Made by a program: the position numbers and the translations under genes. Under the pieces are notes generated by a model, which was given only the letters and a program-made list of their open reading frames with translations, was not told the DNA's origin and ran no database searches. From Amorphophallus konjac (lineage: Eukaryota > Streptophyta > Magnoliopsida > Alismatales > Araceae): a DNA stretch of 64,000 nucleotides. Shown here one piece after another: positions 41,899 to 53,881 of the stretch. How positions within the stretch are numbered: the first letter of the stretch is position 1; every line of letters begins with the position of its first letter. The DNA lies in contig CM040126.1 in assembly GCA_022559845.1 (NCBI GenBank), positions 227,856,641 to 227,920,640 on the forward strand. Direction: 5' to 3'.

Positions 41899-44800
41899 AT
41901 GCCCACCCGGCGTGGTACATCCTACCATCGCCCTATCCAGATGGCTGACCCTAGGAATCCCGTCCCAGATGACCTATCCCTGCGGGAGATGATCGAGACC
42001 CTGAGTCTCCACTTTAGGGACCACGCCGATCGGATGGAGGGCCGGATGAAGGCCATGGAGGATCGGCTGGGAGATGTGGAGGGTCGGGTTGAGGCCTCTA
42101 ACCGGACCATCCAAGGTCTGGTTGATCGCCCCCAGGGTAGAGCCCCACCGGTAGATGTTCCCGAGCAGGCCCATGGCCAACGTGACCCTGCTCCTCGACC
42201 CGACCAGCCTAGGGGAGGCAATAGGAGACCCCACGTGCATGAGGTAGGTGATTTTGGGTCCGATAATGAGAGTGAGGGCTATGGCCGTGATCGCCAAGGC
42301 CATCGGTATTATAGGGATGAGGAAGATGAGCGTCTCCTTAGATCCGTGCGGGTGGACCCTCCTACCTTTGATGGGTCATTGGACCCCGATGTTTTTAGTG
42401 ATTGGGCTGCTAGTATGGATCGTTATTTTGAGTGGGTCGACATGGCAGAACATCGGAAAGTCCGATATGCCAAGATGAAGTTGATTGGAAGGGCCCAAAC
42501 CTACTGGGCCAATGTGGAGAGCCTAGTGAGACGTCAGGGCACACCCCCGATTGAGACGTGGGTAGATATGAAAGAGAAGCTCCGGCAGAAGTACGTCCCT
42601 CGTTCCTACCGCCACCGGTTAGTTGATCGGTGGCAGACCCTTAGTCAGGGGAACCGGCCTGTGGCAGAATACATCGCCGAATTTGATGATTGTCTCCTGC
42701 GATGTGGAGTCTCGGAGGAAGCCATCATGACTATAGCCCGCTTCCGTCGAGGTCTGCGACGGAACCTCCAGATTGAGTTACTCCGCCGCCACGTGGCTAC
42801 CTTAGATGAGGCGTACCAGGTCGCTCGTGATATGGAGCTGTTTGAGTTTGAGTTTGTGCCCGATCAGCGCCCCGCTCCCACATACCCTCGTGGGACGGAC
42901 TCTCGCACTAGCACAGGACAGTATGCGAGGGGACCCGTGGCCCGACCACAGGACCCCACTCGTCCGGATTTTGCTCCTAGGCCCCGGCCTCCACCTCCCC
43001 AGAGGGACTATCCACCTCGCCCCCAGGCCCCAGCTCCCGCACCCCCTCGGCCCCAGCAGCCCACTATTCCTACCCGACCTCAGCTTCCACCACCCCCGGC
43101 CCGTCGTGATGACAAGGGAAAGGGGCCGATGATTGGTGGAGCACCGTAGGGCTCTAGGCCTCGTGGAGATTGTTATCGATGCGGGGGGGTCGGTCATTAT
43201 GCTGCTCTGTGCCCTTCTCGGCAGCAGACCGTGGCCTTTGGAGATACCTCAGCAGGTGAGGCCGCACCCGAGGTCGAGCCTGTCAGTTATGAGGCAGACC
43301 CAGAGCTCGCCGAGGAGTTCTTTGATGAGTTGTTAGAGGGAGAGTCGTCAGGTGTCCAGGGCACGCAGTGCCAGGATGGTGTTCAGCTAGGTGTTGTCAG
43401 GTGCGTCTTGACCCAGCCTTTGGTGAGTGATGACTGGCGTCGCACCACCATTTTTCACACCTTTTGCAGGCTGGATGGGAAGGTCTGTAAGGTGATTATT
43501 GATAGTGGGAGTTGCATTAATGCCATTTCCACGGGTACAGTGAAACGCTTGGGGTTAACCCCCGTGGACCATCCCTCCCCTTATCGTGTGTCATGGGTAG
43601 ACACCACCTCTATTCCAGTCAGGCAGCGATGTCTGGTGCCTTTGCAGTTCCACGCCTACCAGGAGGAGATTTGGTGTGACGTGTTGCCTATGGAGGTAGG
43701 CAGCATTATCTTAGGGAGACCCTGGCTTTTCGATAGAGATGCTACCCTCCATGGCCGGTCGAACACATGCACCTTCGATCACAAAGGCCAGAGGATCACC
43801 CTTCATCCATCCCAGCCGACACGCCCTCCCGTTCGGGTTCCCACTGGGCCTAGTACCCCCAGCACTGATATTCCTGGGCCCAGTACCCCATCTTTGGCTC
43901 CGACCACGACACCCCCTCCTGTTGCTCCCACCCCGATTGATCCTCCGACTAGGAGGCTGATGCTTATTAGTCCCCGGGAGATGGAGCGCGAATTCATTAG
44001 AGGGGACCCCATCTACGCTGTCGTTGTTCGGGAGAGGGTTAGTGAGGCGGAGGGTGAGCTCCCTTCTGATGTTGCTGTTATCCTTCAGGAGTTTTCTGAT
44101 GTTTTCCCTGCTGATTTGCCTGAGGGTCTTCCCCCCATGCGGGATATACAGCACGCTATTGATTTGATCCCGGGGTCATCTCTACCCAACTTACCCCATT
44201 TTAGGATGAGCCCCGCTGATCATGCTGAGCTCCTGCGTCAGATTGAGGAGTTACTGGCTAGGGGATACATTCGTGAGAGCATGAGCCCTTGTGCCGTCCC
44301 TGCATTACTTGCCCCAAAGAAAGACGGTACTTGGAGGATGTGTGTAGACAGCCGTGCAATCAATAAGATCACGGTGAAGTACAGATTTCCCATTCCCCGC
44401 TTGGATGATATGTTGGATATGATGGCGGGAGCCACTGTGTTTTCCAAGATAGATTTAAAGAGTGGCTATCACCAGGTGAGAGTCAGGCCTGGTGATGAAT
44501 GGAAGACGGCCTTTAAGTCCAAGGATGGTCTTTATGAGTGGCTGGTCATGCCCTTTGGGCTGACCAATGCTCCCAGCACCTTTATGCGGCTGATGACCCA
44601 GGTTCTACGGCCATTGATTGGGGTCTTCGTGGTTGTCTATTTCGATGATATTCTCATTTATAGCCGCACCCGGGAGGACCACCTATAACACCTTAGGCAG
44701 GTCTGTCTTATTCTGAGGAGAGAGAGCCTTTATGCTAACCCAAAGAAGTGCGCTTTCATGACTACACAGGTCACTTTCTTGGGGTTCATTGTATCTAGTG

Positions 44801-47061
44801 ATGGAGTCTCCGCCGACCCGGAGAAGGTCAGGGCTATAGTGGAGTGGCCCGAACCTCGCACCCTGCACGATGTCCGTAGTTTTCACGGGCTGGCGACCTT
44901 CTATCGCCGATTCATTCGAGGTTTCAGTTCCATCACCGCCCCCATCACGGATTGCATTCGAAAAGGGGCGTTTGAGTGGACCAGGGCCGCTTCGGCTGCA
45001 TTTGCGCTCCTCAAGGAGCGCATGACCCAGGCACCTATCCTTCGTCTACCGGATTTCACGAAGGTGTTTGAGGTCTCTTGCGATGCCTCTGGGGTTGGTA
45101 TTGGAGGAGTTCTGAGTCAGGAGGCTCACCCCGTTGCCTTTTTTAGCGAGAAGTTGGGCGATGCCCGACTGCGTTATTCTACATACGACAAGGAGTTCTA
45201 CGCAGTTGTGCAGGCTCTGCGGCATTGGAGACACTATCTTCTACACCAGAAGTTCGTCCTATTTTCTGATCATGAGGCACTCCGATATCTCCATGCCCAG
45301 AAGAAACTCAACTCTCATCATAGTCGTTGGGTAGAGTTCCTCCAGGAGTATACTTTTGTGCTGAGGCACAAGGCCGGTGTGGAGAACCGGGTAGCTGATG
45401 CTTTGAGCCGCCGTGCTCACCTTTTGACCACCATGAGTGTAGAGGTGGTGGGGATGGATAGGATGAGGGAGTTGAACACTGATTGTCCGGACTTCGGTCC
45501 GATCTACACCACCCTCCAGGCAGGCCCGTCCCGAGAGTATTCGGATTACATGCTGCATGACGATTATCTTTTCCATGGGAGTCGCTTATGTGTTCCGCGG
45601 ACCTCGGTTCGCGATTTTCTTGCTTGGGAGATGCATGCTGGCGGTCTAGCCGGCCACTTCGGCCGGAATAAGACCGTCGAGGCAGTTGAGCATCGCTTCT
45701 ATTGGCCTAGCCTGAAGCGTGATGTTGCCCGGATCGTGGCCCAGTGCCGCATTTGCGCTATGGCCAAGCAGAGGAAGCAGAATACTGGCCTGTATACTCC
45801 CCTCCCCGTGCCGGACAGTCCATGGCAGGACATCAGCATGGACTTTGTGTTAGGTCTGCCCCGTACCTCGCGTCGTCATGATTCCATTTTCGTGGTGGTA
45901 GACAGGTTCTCTAAGATGGCTTTGTTTATTCCCTGTTCCAAGACATCCGACGCCTCTAGAGTTGCCCGTCTGTTCTTCACTCATTGTGTCTCCCGATTTG
46001 GGCTTCCACGTACCATAGTGTCTGATAGGGATGTGCGTTTCACGAGCTACTTTTGGAAAACCCTTTGGCATATGATGGGCACCCAGCTGAAATTCTCCAC
46101 CGCCTACCACCCCCAGACCGATGGTCAAACAGAGGTAGTCAATAGGAGTTTGGGGGATCTTCTTAGGTGCCTAGTGCGTGATCGTGTCGGGGACTGGGAC
46201 TTGGTTCTGCCTTTAGCAGAGTTTGCTTATAATGACTCGGTCAATAGGTCTACAGGTCTGAGCCCTTTTGAGATTGTTACTGGTCGTAGACCTAGGAAAC
46301 CGATAGATTTGGTCCCCTCACCCATCCAGGCCCGTGTCTCTGAGTCAGCTGAGTCCTTTGCAGAGCATATTAGGCAGTTGCATGAGCATATACGTCGTCA
46401 TATAGAGGCCAGCAACGCACGTTATAAGGAATTAGCTGACGCGCATCGACGCACCCGTGAGTTCCAAGTGGGAGAGTACGTCATGATCAGGGTTAGACCT
46501 GAACGGTTCCCTTCGGGGGCCGTGAAGAAACTCCAGGACCGCGGTGCCGGACCCTTTCGAGTCTTGAAGCGAATTGGGTCGAATGCGTATGAGATTGAGC
46601 TGCCAGACGACTATGGGATCTGTTCGACGTTCAATATTTCAGATCTGGTGGCATATCGGGATCCCGCGGTGATTCCCAGTGAGCTTTTTGGGCCTACCCC
46701 TCCTGTTGAGAGCATTACACCTTCTGAGCGTCCACCTCCTCCAGCCCCATTACAGACACGCGAGCATATAGATTGCATACTGGATGAGCAGGTGACCACG
46801 ACCAGGAGCGGAGCCTACCAGCGCTTCCTAGTGCGTTGGAGAGGGCGCCCTGCGACAGACGACACCTGGATCACACGTGGAGAGCTGGAGCTGATCGACC
46901 CGGACCTGCTGGAGCGTTACTTGAGCGACCGTGACCCTTACTCGACGGGGTCGAGTTCTTCCCACCCGGGGAGAATTGGTGAGGACACGCGCCGTTTCAC
47001 TCGACGGAGCACACGGAGCACGCCGGCATCCCTTTGGCTCGGCGATCATTTAGCAGACTAG
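41899..47061 (+). pseudogene. F gag-pol polyprotein, two in-frame stops
   Basis: One frame of about 1720 codons. Start: ATG at 41899 (MPTRRGTSY), supported by the same start in G (MPTRRGTQY at 51251). Gag capsid: 42340-42860 (DPPTFDGSLDPDVFSDW...YVPRSYRHRLVDRW). Proline-rich linker, then TAG at 43147-43149, just before the CCHC knuckle CYRCGGVGHYAALC. Protease: VIIDSGS at about 43492 and IILGRPWLF. RT: YFDDILIYS at about 44638. TAA at 44686-44688 stands where relatives have a Gln or similar codon. RNase H: SCDASGVGIGG. Integrase: HH-CC region, [46 protein letters not shown]. Chromodomain: IDCILDEQ...FLVRWRGRP...DTWIT. The last 28 codons read into the 3' LTR. Both stops fit C-to-T changes. Confidence 0.92.
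46968..46976 (+). promoter_or_regulatory. F polypurine tract
   Basis: Short purine run GGGGAGAAT right before the 3' LTR start. It is preceded by the inverted repeat CTCGACGGGGTCGAG, which is also found before the 3' LTRs of G and E. Confidence 0.6.
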
Positions 47062-49091
47062 CAGAGTTATCCCCATTTATTTCATGCTTTAGGCCATGTT
47101 GGGCCTTGGTTTAGTCCCTGTGTGGACACTTTTATTAGTTGTGTGGACCTTTGTAGGCCAATTGGGGCCAATTAGGCTTAGTTGGGTCTTTTTATGCTTA
47201 TTAGGTAGGAGATAGGGCTATTGGGCCACTTTCTTGGTTCAAGCCTTGGCCCATTTGGCATGGCTGCCTAACCCAAGGCTTGGCCCACCTAGGGTTAGGG
47301 TTTTGGGCGCCCCCACCTCTTTCCCTCCTCTTGGAAGGTGGCAGCCGCCCCTCTCCTAGATTATAGGAAGAGGGGTGCGGCCCTCCCCCCCTTTCCCTTC
47401 CCCATCCGATCCCCTTCCCTCCTTTGGCCGCCCCCATCCCCCAATCCACTCCTACAATCAAGGAGTGGTGCGCACCCCCCCCCTTTCCGCCATGCCATGT
47501 GCGCACCCCCCTCCCCTCCCTCTTGGCTAGGGTTTCAACCCTAGCATTCCCCCTCCCCATATAAAACATCTCATGTATTTTCTTTGGAATTATGGAATGA
47601 GATATTTTGATTGAGCAGCCATTTGCGCAGCCACCCCTTGGAGAGGGCGACCCTCTCTTCCTCCTCTGCTCCTGCGACGGGAGCAACCCCGGGGTGCGAC
47701 TCCCCATCCCCTCGGTGCGACGCCGAGGTTCTTCCTCCCTTCTACTTCGTCTCCGGTTCGAGTTCGCGTGTTCCAGATTCGGCCCCGCGTTGCAGCGGCG
47801 TCCCCATCCGGTGCGGATCAAATCCGAGCCCCTCCTTTTTTTGGTGGATACTTCTACGAGTCGGCAGCGCGTGGGTTTTGGTTTCGCCTCGATCCGAGGT
47901 CGGCACCACCCGTGGCGAGTTTTCTCGTGAGCTAGCGCAGGAGCCTCCCTCTCTGCGCGCCCAGATCCACCCTCCTTCTTGCGAAAATCCCACAGGACTG
48001 ACGACTCCGAGTTTGGAGCTGATTTCTTCAGGGTTTGTACCTCTCGTCGTCCTCTTTCCAACGCCACCAACCTCGTCTCGTTCCAACGTCCGAGCTGTTC
48101 GTGGCGTCCGTTCCCGTGAGGTCGCGCGGGTCTGCCCAGTCCACCCGGTGCCAGGACAACCGGCGATTTCCAAAGTTCACAGCGTCCAACCATGACCAGA
48201 TCTGATCGAGCTCTTTGTTCCGGACCTGCTGCTCTGCGTCCCCGACGTCCTCCCACAAGCGGGGCCTCGTTCGCCTACCGGAGCAGCGAGTTACCATTTT
48301 CCCCGCTCGACAGCGCAGTTCTGGGAGCAGATTCCTTGTCCCCACTTGCAGGTGCGGCCACGGCTTCCACGGACGGAATCTGAGCACGCCTTTTGGCCGA
48401 GGCTTCCTCCTGCGACCTAACTACGCGCCCTCGCTGACGGCGCCCCAATCGGACTCCGGATCCATTCGTGGGAACGTTTACCACCGAGTCGCGCGTTGCT
48501 GCGATTCTGCCGATCGTCATCCGGACCCTCCTCGTGGCCAACCCTTCACCGAGTGCCGCCCGTCAGCCCGTGTATCGGCCGCCCCGAATGGAATTGTTGT
48601 AGCCTGTTATCTCCCTGCGAGGAGTGGGCACCATTGCTGGCTTGTACCTATTCTTTCATTGTGTGTATCGGGGTTGTCGGTCTCGGCCGGGGTTCCTTCC
48701 CCACGCCTAGGCGTGGAGGTACGTGCGACGCCCCCCCCCTTGGCATTTTGCTTTACTAGTATGTGATCTTGTATGCCGCGTGAGAGTGTAGGGATCCTAG
48801 CTAGCATCCAACACCGCGAGATCGTGAGTGAGAGTATCCCATTCCGTGGCCCTAGTCGAGCACCGAGCTCGGACTAGACTCCTATAGTTGCGCGTCGGCT
48901 CCTTTGCCGCTTTGATCCACTCGCTTCCCTCATAGGGACGACCGTGGACTTGGGTTTCTTGTTGAGAGACGCCTCTCTTCGGAGGAATAGTACGGAGGTC
49001 GATCTCTCGGCTTGCCTTGTCACGTGTGAGTGCTGGCCGCACTTGGTCTTCATCATAGGTTTAGTCCATTTGTCAGTTCCGTCCCGCATCA
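46977..49091 (+). repeat. F 3' LTR (2115 bp)
   Basis: Same length as the 5' LTR and about 99 percent identical by eye. The end of pol overlaps its first 85 bp. Confidence 0.9.
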
Positions 49092-49096
49092 GGGGA
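49092..49096. repeat. Target-site duplication GGGGA, right copy (F)
   Basis: GGGGA after ...CCCGCATCA, pairing with 39584-39588. Confidence 0.87.
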
Positions 49097-50958
49097 TGGT
49101 CAACTATCCTAGGTGGCTTCTAGATGGTTTGACATTCAAAGGGGGACAAATGGACTAAAATGTCAAATATTCCAACCCTTAAGTCAAGGGGGCGCCCCCC
49201 CCCCATATATTGTATTTAATTTTGGTTCCAAACCACATGGGATAAATACTTATGAACTCCCCCTTTTGCCCCTCCCAATTCTAGATATTGGGATATTTAG
49301 AGTCTTTTTACATTTCATACAAATACCTTGTATTTCCATTTTGTGTGAATTAATGAGAAGAAAATTTGTGTAATGCAAGGAGCAACCTACGCCCCTCTCC
49401 CTCTCCATCTGATTTTCCCTCTTCCTCCTCCAATCTCTAGGGTATAGAACCCTTCTATCTCATCCCCTCCCCCTCTGGATTCTATCTCTGCCGCCGCCGC
49501 TGCCGTTCGTGCCGCCAACGAGCCACCGCGAAGCAACTTCCGAGGTGTTGTCCAGACTGCTGTTCTACTGGATAGAGGCTCACTCCGAGAATTTTAGCTC
49601 CCAACTCCCACATCTTCTGGAGCTGAGATTTACAGGGTCGGTTCCCCACGTGAATCCCCACCTCCAGTAAATTTCCACCGAAATTAGAACATCATCCAAT
49701 TTTCTTTTCCCTTTTAGCTTCTGGATCCACCAATTATGTCTCTATTCAGTTCTGTGTAACAGCAGCTCTGATCTTCCATATTTTGACCCCCTTCCCCTTG
49801 TCTTCTTGAGTTGCCAATTTTATTGGGGAGTCTATCCACCACCCCCATCATCCACGAATTTTCTTAAAATTTCTGGAGTCCTCTACCTATTTTTTAAAAA
49901 TCACTGTCAGATCCAAAAATTAGTTCTATCTCCACTATCCAGATCCGACCCACCAGTGCCATAAATTCCGTTTCCCTTATTAAACCTCCACACGAAATTC
50001 TACACAAAATATCTCCATCTTCTTTACTTCTTTCTATATAACTTTCATCAAGGAGTCAACTTCTAGATCCGACGTTCTTCCTTCGGTCAACTCGTGTCCT
50101 GTCAGATCTGGTTCTGTCAACCAGCAACTTCTAAATTCAACCAGGGACAGATCCGGGATATTCAAAATTCTCTCTCTGGCCCTAGATCGAAGGATTTTGA
50201 GTCAGCGTTCCAACGGCGTAGGTTTCGTGCTAATCTGACGTCGGTACTTATCGCAGCATCCGTTCTCACTGGGTCGCGCGCTGTAGAGCATAAGCTCATG
50301 CCGGTGGATAGCAAGCCGAACCGACCGCCCGGCTGGTCGACTCACCTTCCACAAGGCGAACCAGCGCGCCGCTGTCCCAGGGAGCGTCCCTCCAGGCGTC
50401 CCCACCATAGTGGCGCCACCCCGGTCCCACTCTGCCTCACTGACCAGCACGTGGGCCCCACGTTCATGAGTACGCGTGCCGCTGAAGCTACGCAAGAAGC
50501 TGCCCGTCAACCCGAACCCGCAACTCCTGGGTCCCACCGGGTAGCCCTTTACCTCCCTGCGTGGAGTGGGCAGTAAAATTCATTACTGTAATTTAATTAA
50601 TTACTGTTCCGGGAGTACGAGATCGGCCGGAATCATCTTCCCCATGCCCAGTGCGTGGAGGTATCGTGTTCGCTCCATTACTCGGCATTTTGCTTTATTC
50701 GTATATATTTTATATGCCGCTGCTAGAGAGCAAGATAGGATAGCTAGTTCGATATCAATTTAATCACTACTGCGAGAGAGAACGAGACCGTCCCGTGACC
50801 CGATCCGGGCACGAGAGATAGCCGACCACCCTAGCTCACTACTGGTTTCTCAACCGTTCACGTCCGTACGCTTCCCTCGTTAGTGGTGATCGCGAGCTTG
50901 CTTAGAGTTCAAGGATCGCATGTCCAATTGGAGTCGAGTCCACGTCTGTCCCGTATCA
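49097..50958 (+). repeat. G 5' LTR, second part
   Basis: Continues from TGGTCAACTATCCTAGG, matching 53576 onward in the G 3' LTR, to ...GTCCCGTATCA. The last 350 bp resemble the F LTR end (GTGGAGGTA...GGCATTTTGCTTTA). No coding frame is convincing. Confidence 0.83.
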
Positions 50959-50961
50959 ACT

Positions 50962-50974
50962 TGGTTTCAGAGCG
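50962..50974 (+). promoter_or_regulatory. G primer-binding site, degenerate
   Basis: TGGTTTCAGAGCG, two changes from the usual TGGTATCAGAGCA, 3 nt after the LTR end. Confidence 0.75.
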
Positions 50975-51250
50975 CCAGTTGAGTCTAGGGTAGTCATTAG
51001 TCTATTTTAAAAACACACGCAAAAAAAGGAAGTCGAGTCTAAGTCTAAGTCTAAGTCGGTCTAGGTTGCATTTGCATCCCTTTACTCGGTATATCAAAAG
51101 GCATTGCCCGAACGTTAGGTTACACCTATCGGGAAGGTACCCGTCTTGTGTGAGTGATCTTCAGATCGATTAACTCCGCCAGGTACCGGATCTTGGGTTA
51201 AGTCTAAGGGTCTTGAGTCTAGGGAGTGTCTTGTCCTAGTCGTCTTTTGC
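50975..51250 (+). other. G leader
   Basis: Untranslated leader between PBS and gag ATG, with short AGTCTA/AGTCTAAG repeats near 51035. No other feature recognised. Confidence 0.55.
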
Positions 51251-52887
51251 ATGCCCACTCGTAGAGGTACACAGTACTCACCACCACCACCACCCATGGC
51301 CGAATACCGAGTCCATAGTTCCAATGAAGTGGCCGCAATGTTCCAAGCCCTTATGGGACAAATGCAAGGGTTGACTACACGTATCGATGGGTTGAGTACA
51401 CGCATGGATGTGTTGACTACATGGGTAGATCGGATGGATGGGTTGAGTACGCGGATGGATGGCCTAGGCACCCGTCTGGAAGAAAGGATGAAGGCCTTGG
51501 AGGATAAGGCCATCAAGTCGGACCAGTACGTTCAGGGCCTAGTAGGGTGAGTTGCCACATTAGAGGGAGCCCCAGCCGAGGCACCCCCAAGAGCCCCAGT
51601 TGAGGCACCCGCCCACCTACACATGGTCAACAGGACCAGGTTCAGCAACCTGCTGCTCCACGAGTTCAAGGGATAGATGTTAGAAGGCATCATCAAATCC
51701 CCTAGGTGCAAGATTATGAGTCCGAGGATGAAAACAGCGGATACGGACGTGACCGTCGTGTTCAACGACGAAATCGTGATGAGGATGAGCGGACCCTCAG
51801 GACCGCTCATGCCGACCCTCCCACTTTTGACGGGTCCTTAGACCCAAGGGTATATCTTGATTGGGAAGCCAGTATGGATCAATATTTTGAGTGGTTTGAG
51901 ATGTCAGACCAACGAAAGGTCAAGTTCGCCAAGATGAAACTATTAGGGCAGGCACAAACCTTTTGGAGAAACATGGAGAACCTGCTATTTCACCGTCATG
52001 AACCCCAGGTAGAAAAGTGGGAAGAGATGAGGTTGAAACTTAGGAAGAAGTACCTCCCTGCCACTTACCGCCATCGTCTCATAGACAGGTGGCAGAGTCT
52101 TACCCAAGGAGATCGGTCTGTCTCCGAGTACATCGCCGAGTTCGATGAATACTATTTGCGATGTAACGCCACGGAGGAGGACTCCCTTACTGTCTCCCGA
52201 TTTCGGCGTGGTCTACGATCGCACCTACGGTATGAGCTTCTCCGCCGCAAGGTGGACAAGTTGGAGGATGCGTACCAAGTTGCTCTCGAGATGGAGCAAT
52301 TCGAGGGAGAGTTTGAGTCTATCCAATGGTTGGGCCCCGTCCCTCTCCGTAGTGCTGAGTCACGTCGCTCCTTAGGCCCATACCCGAGGGGTCCCATGGC
52401 TCGAACTCACGAGCCCGCCCGTCAGGAGCACTTCGCTCCTAGACCTCGTCCTCCCCCACCACGGGATCTACCTCCATCCCAACCACCGGCACCCATTGCT
52501 CGCCTCCCGGTACCCATTGCCCGCCCTCTGGCACCAGCACCCCCACCCCTGTTGCCTATGGCACCTATATCTCCACCCCTGTTGCCCACACCCCCGGTCC
52601 GTCGGGAGGACAAGGGTAAGGGACCACTCATCGGAGAGAGTAGTAGGTCTCGACTACAGTGTTTCCACTGTCATGGGTTTGGCCACTTTTCCAACAAATG
52701 TCCCACTCGTGCCACTCTAGCCCTAGGGGTAGGAGAAACCTCGCCTTTTGGGCTTGTATCTGTCAGCTACGAGGTTGAGCCGGAACTAGCTGATGAGTAC
52801 TATGAAAAGGTATGGAGGAGCCTACCGACGCTCAGGATGCGACAGTCGGGTGATGGTCACCTAGTGGGGTTGATGTCACCACCTTAA
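51251..52887 (+). pseudogene. G gag, stop and frameshift near the N-terminus
   Basis: Starts MPTRRGTQY as in F. The N-terminal part contains repeated TRMDGLSTRMDVL-type heptads, probably a coiled coil, and stops at 51548-51550. A different frame carries the rest from about 51706: capsid domain DPPTFDGSLDPRVYLDWEASMDQYFEW...YLPATYRHRLIDRW, closely similar to F, then a Pro-rich linker and the knuckle CFHCHGFGHFSNKC (about 52660). It ends at 52885-52887 shortly after VSYEVEPELADEYYEK, which in F precedes the protease. So gag is nearly complete and the pol part is lost directly after it. Confidence 0.83.
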
Positions 52888-53036
52888 GTCTAGGGTCATG
52901 CATAAGTCAGTTTTATCTCTTCTTTGTGTGGTTTGTTTGTGTGGTTTGCATACGTGTGTTAGTACATGGTGAGTCTGCATGTGTCTTGTGCAAGCTCGTA
53001 TATGTCGGTACCTTTTGAGTGAGAGGAGAGTGGACT
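52888..53036 (+). other. Filler at the G deletion junction
   Basis: About 150 bp that match neither gag nor pol of F as far as I can see, with repeated GTGTGGTTTG. It replaces roughly 3.3 kb of pol. Confidence 0.5.
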
Positions 53037-53346
53037 CGCTCCAGGAGTATGGGATCAGCTCGACATCCATGTCCCGGATCTAGTCACCTATAGGGACCCA
53101 ACAGTGATTCCTAGTGAGTCTTTGAGCTGCCTCCTTTCCTTTGAGAGTGACCCCACCCCGGAGTGTCCCACCACTAGCCTTGTTCCCCAGCAGCATGCGC
53201 ATATTGAGTATATACGGGATGAGCAGGTGACGATCACTTAGAGTTGAGCGTACCCGCGCTACTTGGTACGGTGACGGATCTGTCGATGTCACGAGCAGCC
53301 GCACCCTTTACTCGACGGGGTCGAGTTCTTCCCACCCGGGAAGAAT
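53037..53346 (+). pseudogene. G integrase tail, chromodomain remnant and PPT
   Basis: Reads YGISS then VTYRDPTVIPSES, matching F DLVAYRDPAVIPSEL. It is followed by HIEYIRDEQVTIT, two stops near 53240, then AYPRYLVR, the chromodomain remnant. It ends with CTCGACGGGGTCGAG and the purine run GGGAAGAAT before the 3' LTR. Confidence 0.75.
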
Positions 53347-53881
53347 TGATGGGGACATCAGAGCAAGAGCACTAACATTTTATTTTACATTTGTGTCCTT
53401 TTAGTTTGTTTTATATCCTTGGGAAAGTATGTTTACAATTGTAAGGCTTTATAAGTCAATGTGTCATTCGCTAAGGATCTTTGGGTTTATTTGCAAAATG
53501 CCAGTAGGTCCAGCAAGGGGACCCCCACTCCTTCCCCATTGGTCCACCTAAGCCATAGGGGTCCATGTGAGGATGGTCAACTATCCTAGGTGGCTTCTAG
53601 ATGGTTTGACATTCAAAGGGAGACAAATGGACTAAAATGTCAAATATTCCAACCCTTAAGTCAAAGGGGCGCCCCCCCCATATAGTGTATTTAATTGTGG
53701 TTCAAAACCACATGGGAGAAATACTTATGAACTCCCTCTTTTACCCCTCCCAATTCTAGATCTAGGGATATTTAGAGTCTTTTTACATTTCATACAAATA
53801 CCTTGTATTTCCATTTTGTGTGAATAAATGAGAAGAAAAATTATGTAATGCAAGGAGCAACCTGCTCCCCTCTCCCTCTCC
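53347..53881 (+). repeat. G 3' LTR, partial
   Basis: TGATGGGGACATCAGAGC..., 535 bp. It matches 39361-39588 and 49097 onward, with C inserted after ...CCCTCTCC. The remainder lies beyond C, outside the window. Confidence 0.83.

Larger units (their letters stand above)
39589..49091 (+). mobile_element. F: full-length chromovirus, CRM/Galadriel-like, 9503 bp
   Basis: Complete element: 5' LTR 39589-41703, PBS, gag-pol 41899-47061, short PPT, 3' LTR 46977-49091, TSD GGGGA. Both LTRs are exactly 2115 bp. I count roughly two dozen differences by eye (about 1 percent), so it is young but not newborn. The gag-pol frame is continuous except for two nonsense codons. Integrase carries a GPY/F module and a C-terminal chromodomain. 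It inserted into the 5' LTR of G. The clade is inferred from the CATCA end and the RGAGPFRVLKRIGSNAYEI-type module, not tested. Confidence 0.9.
39361..53881 (+). mobile_element. G: chromovirus derivative with gag only, split by F and C
   Basis: LTR start TGATGGGGACATCAGGG at 39361; the LTR is interrupted by F after 228 bp and continues 49097-50958. Then come a PBS (degenerate), gag, a short filler, the last part of integrase and a chromodomain remnant, PPT, and a 3' LTR starting at 53347. That LTR is cut at 53881 by C. RT, RNase H and the integrase core are absent, so G depended on another element. The joined 5' LTR is about 2090 bp, similar to F (2115 bp), and the LTR ends and gag resemble F. 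Confidence 0.82.
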
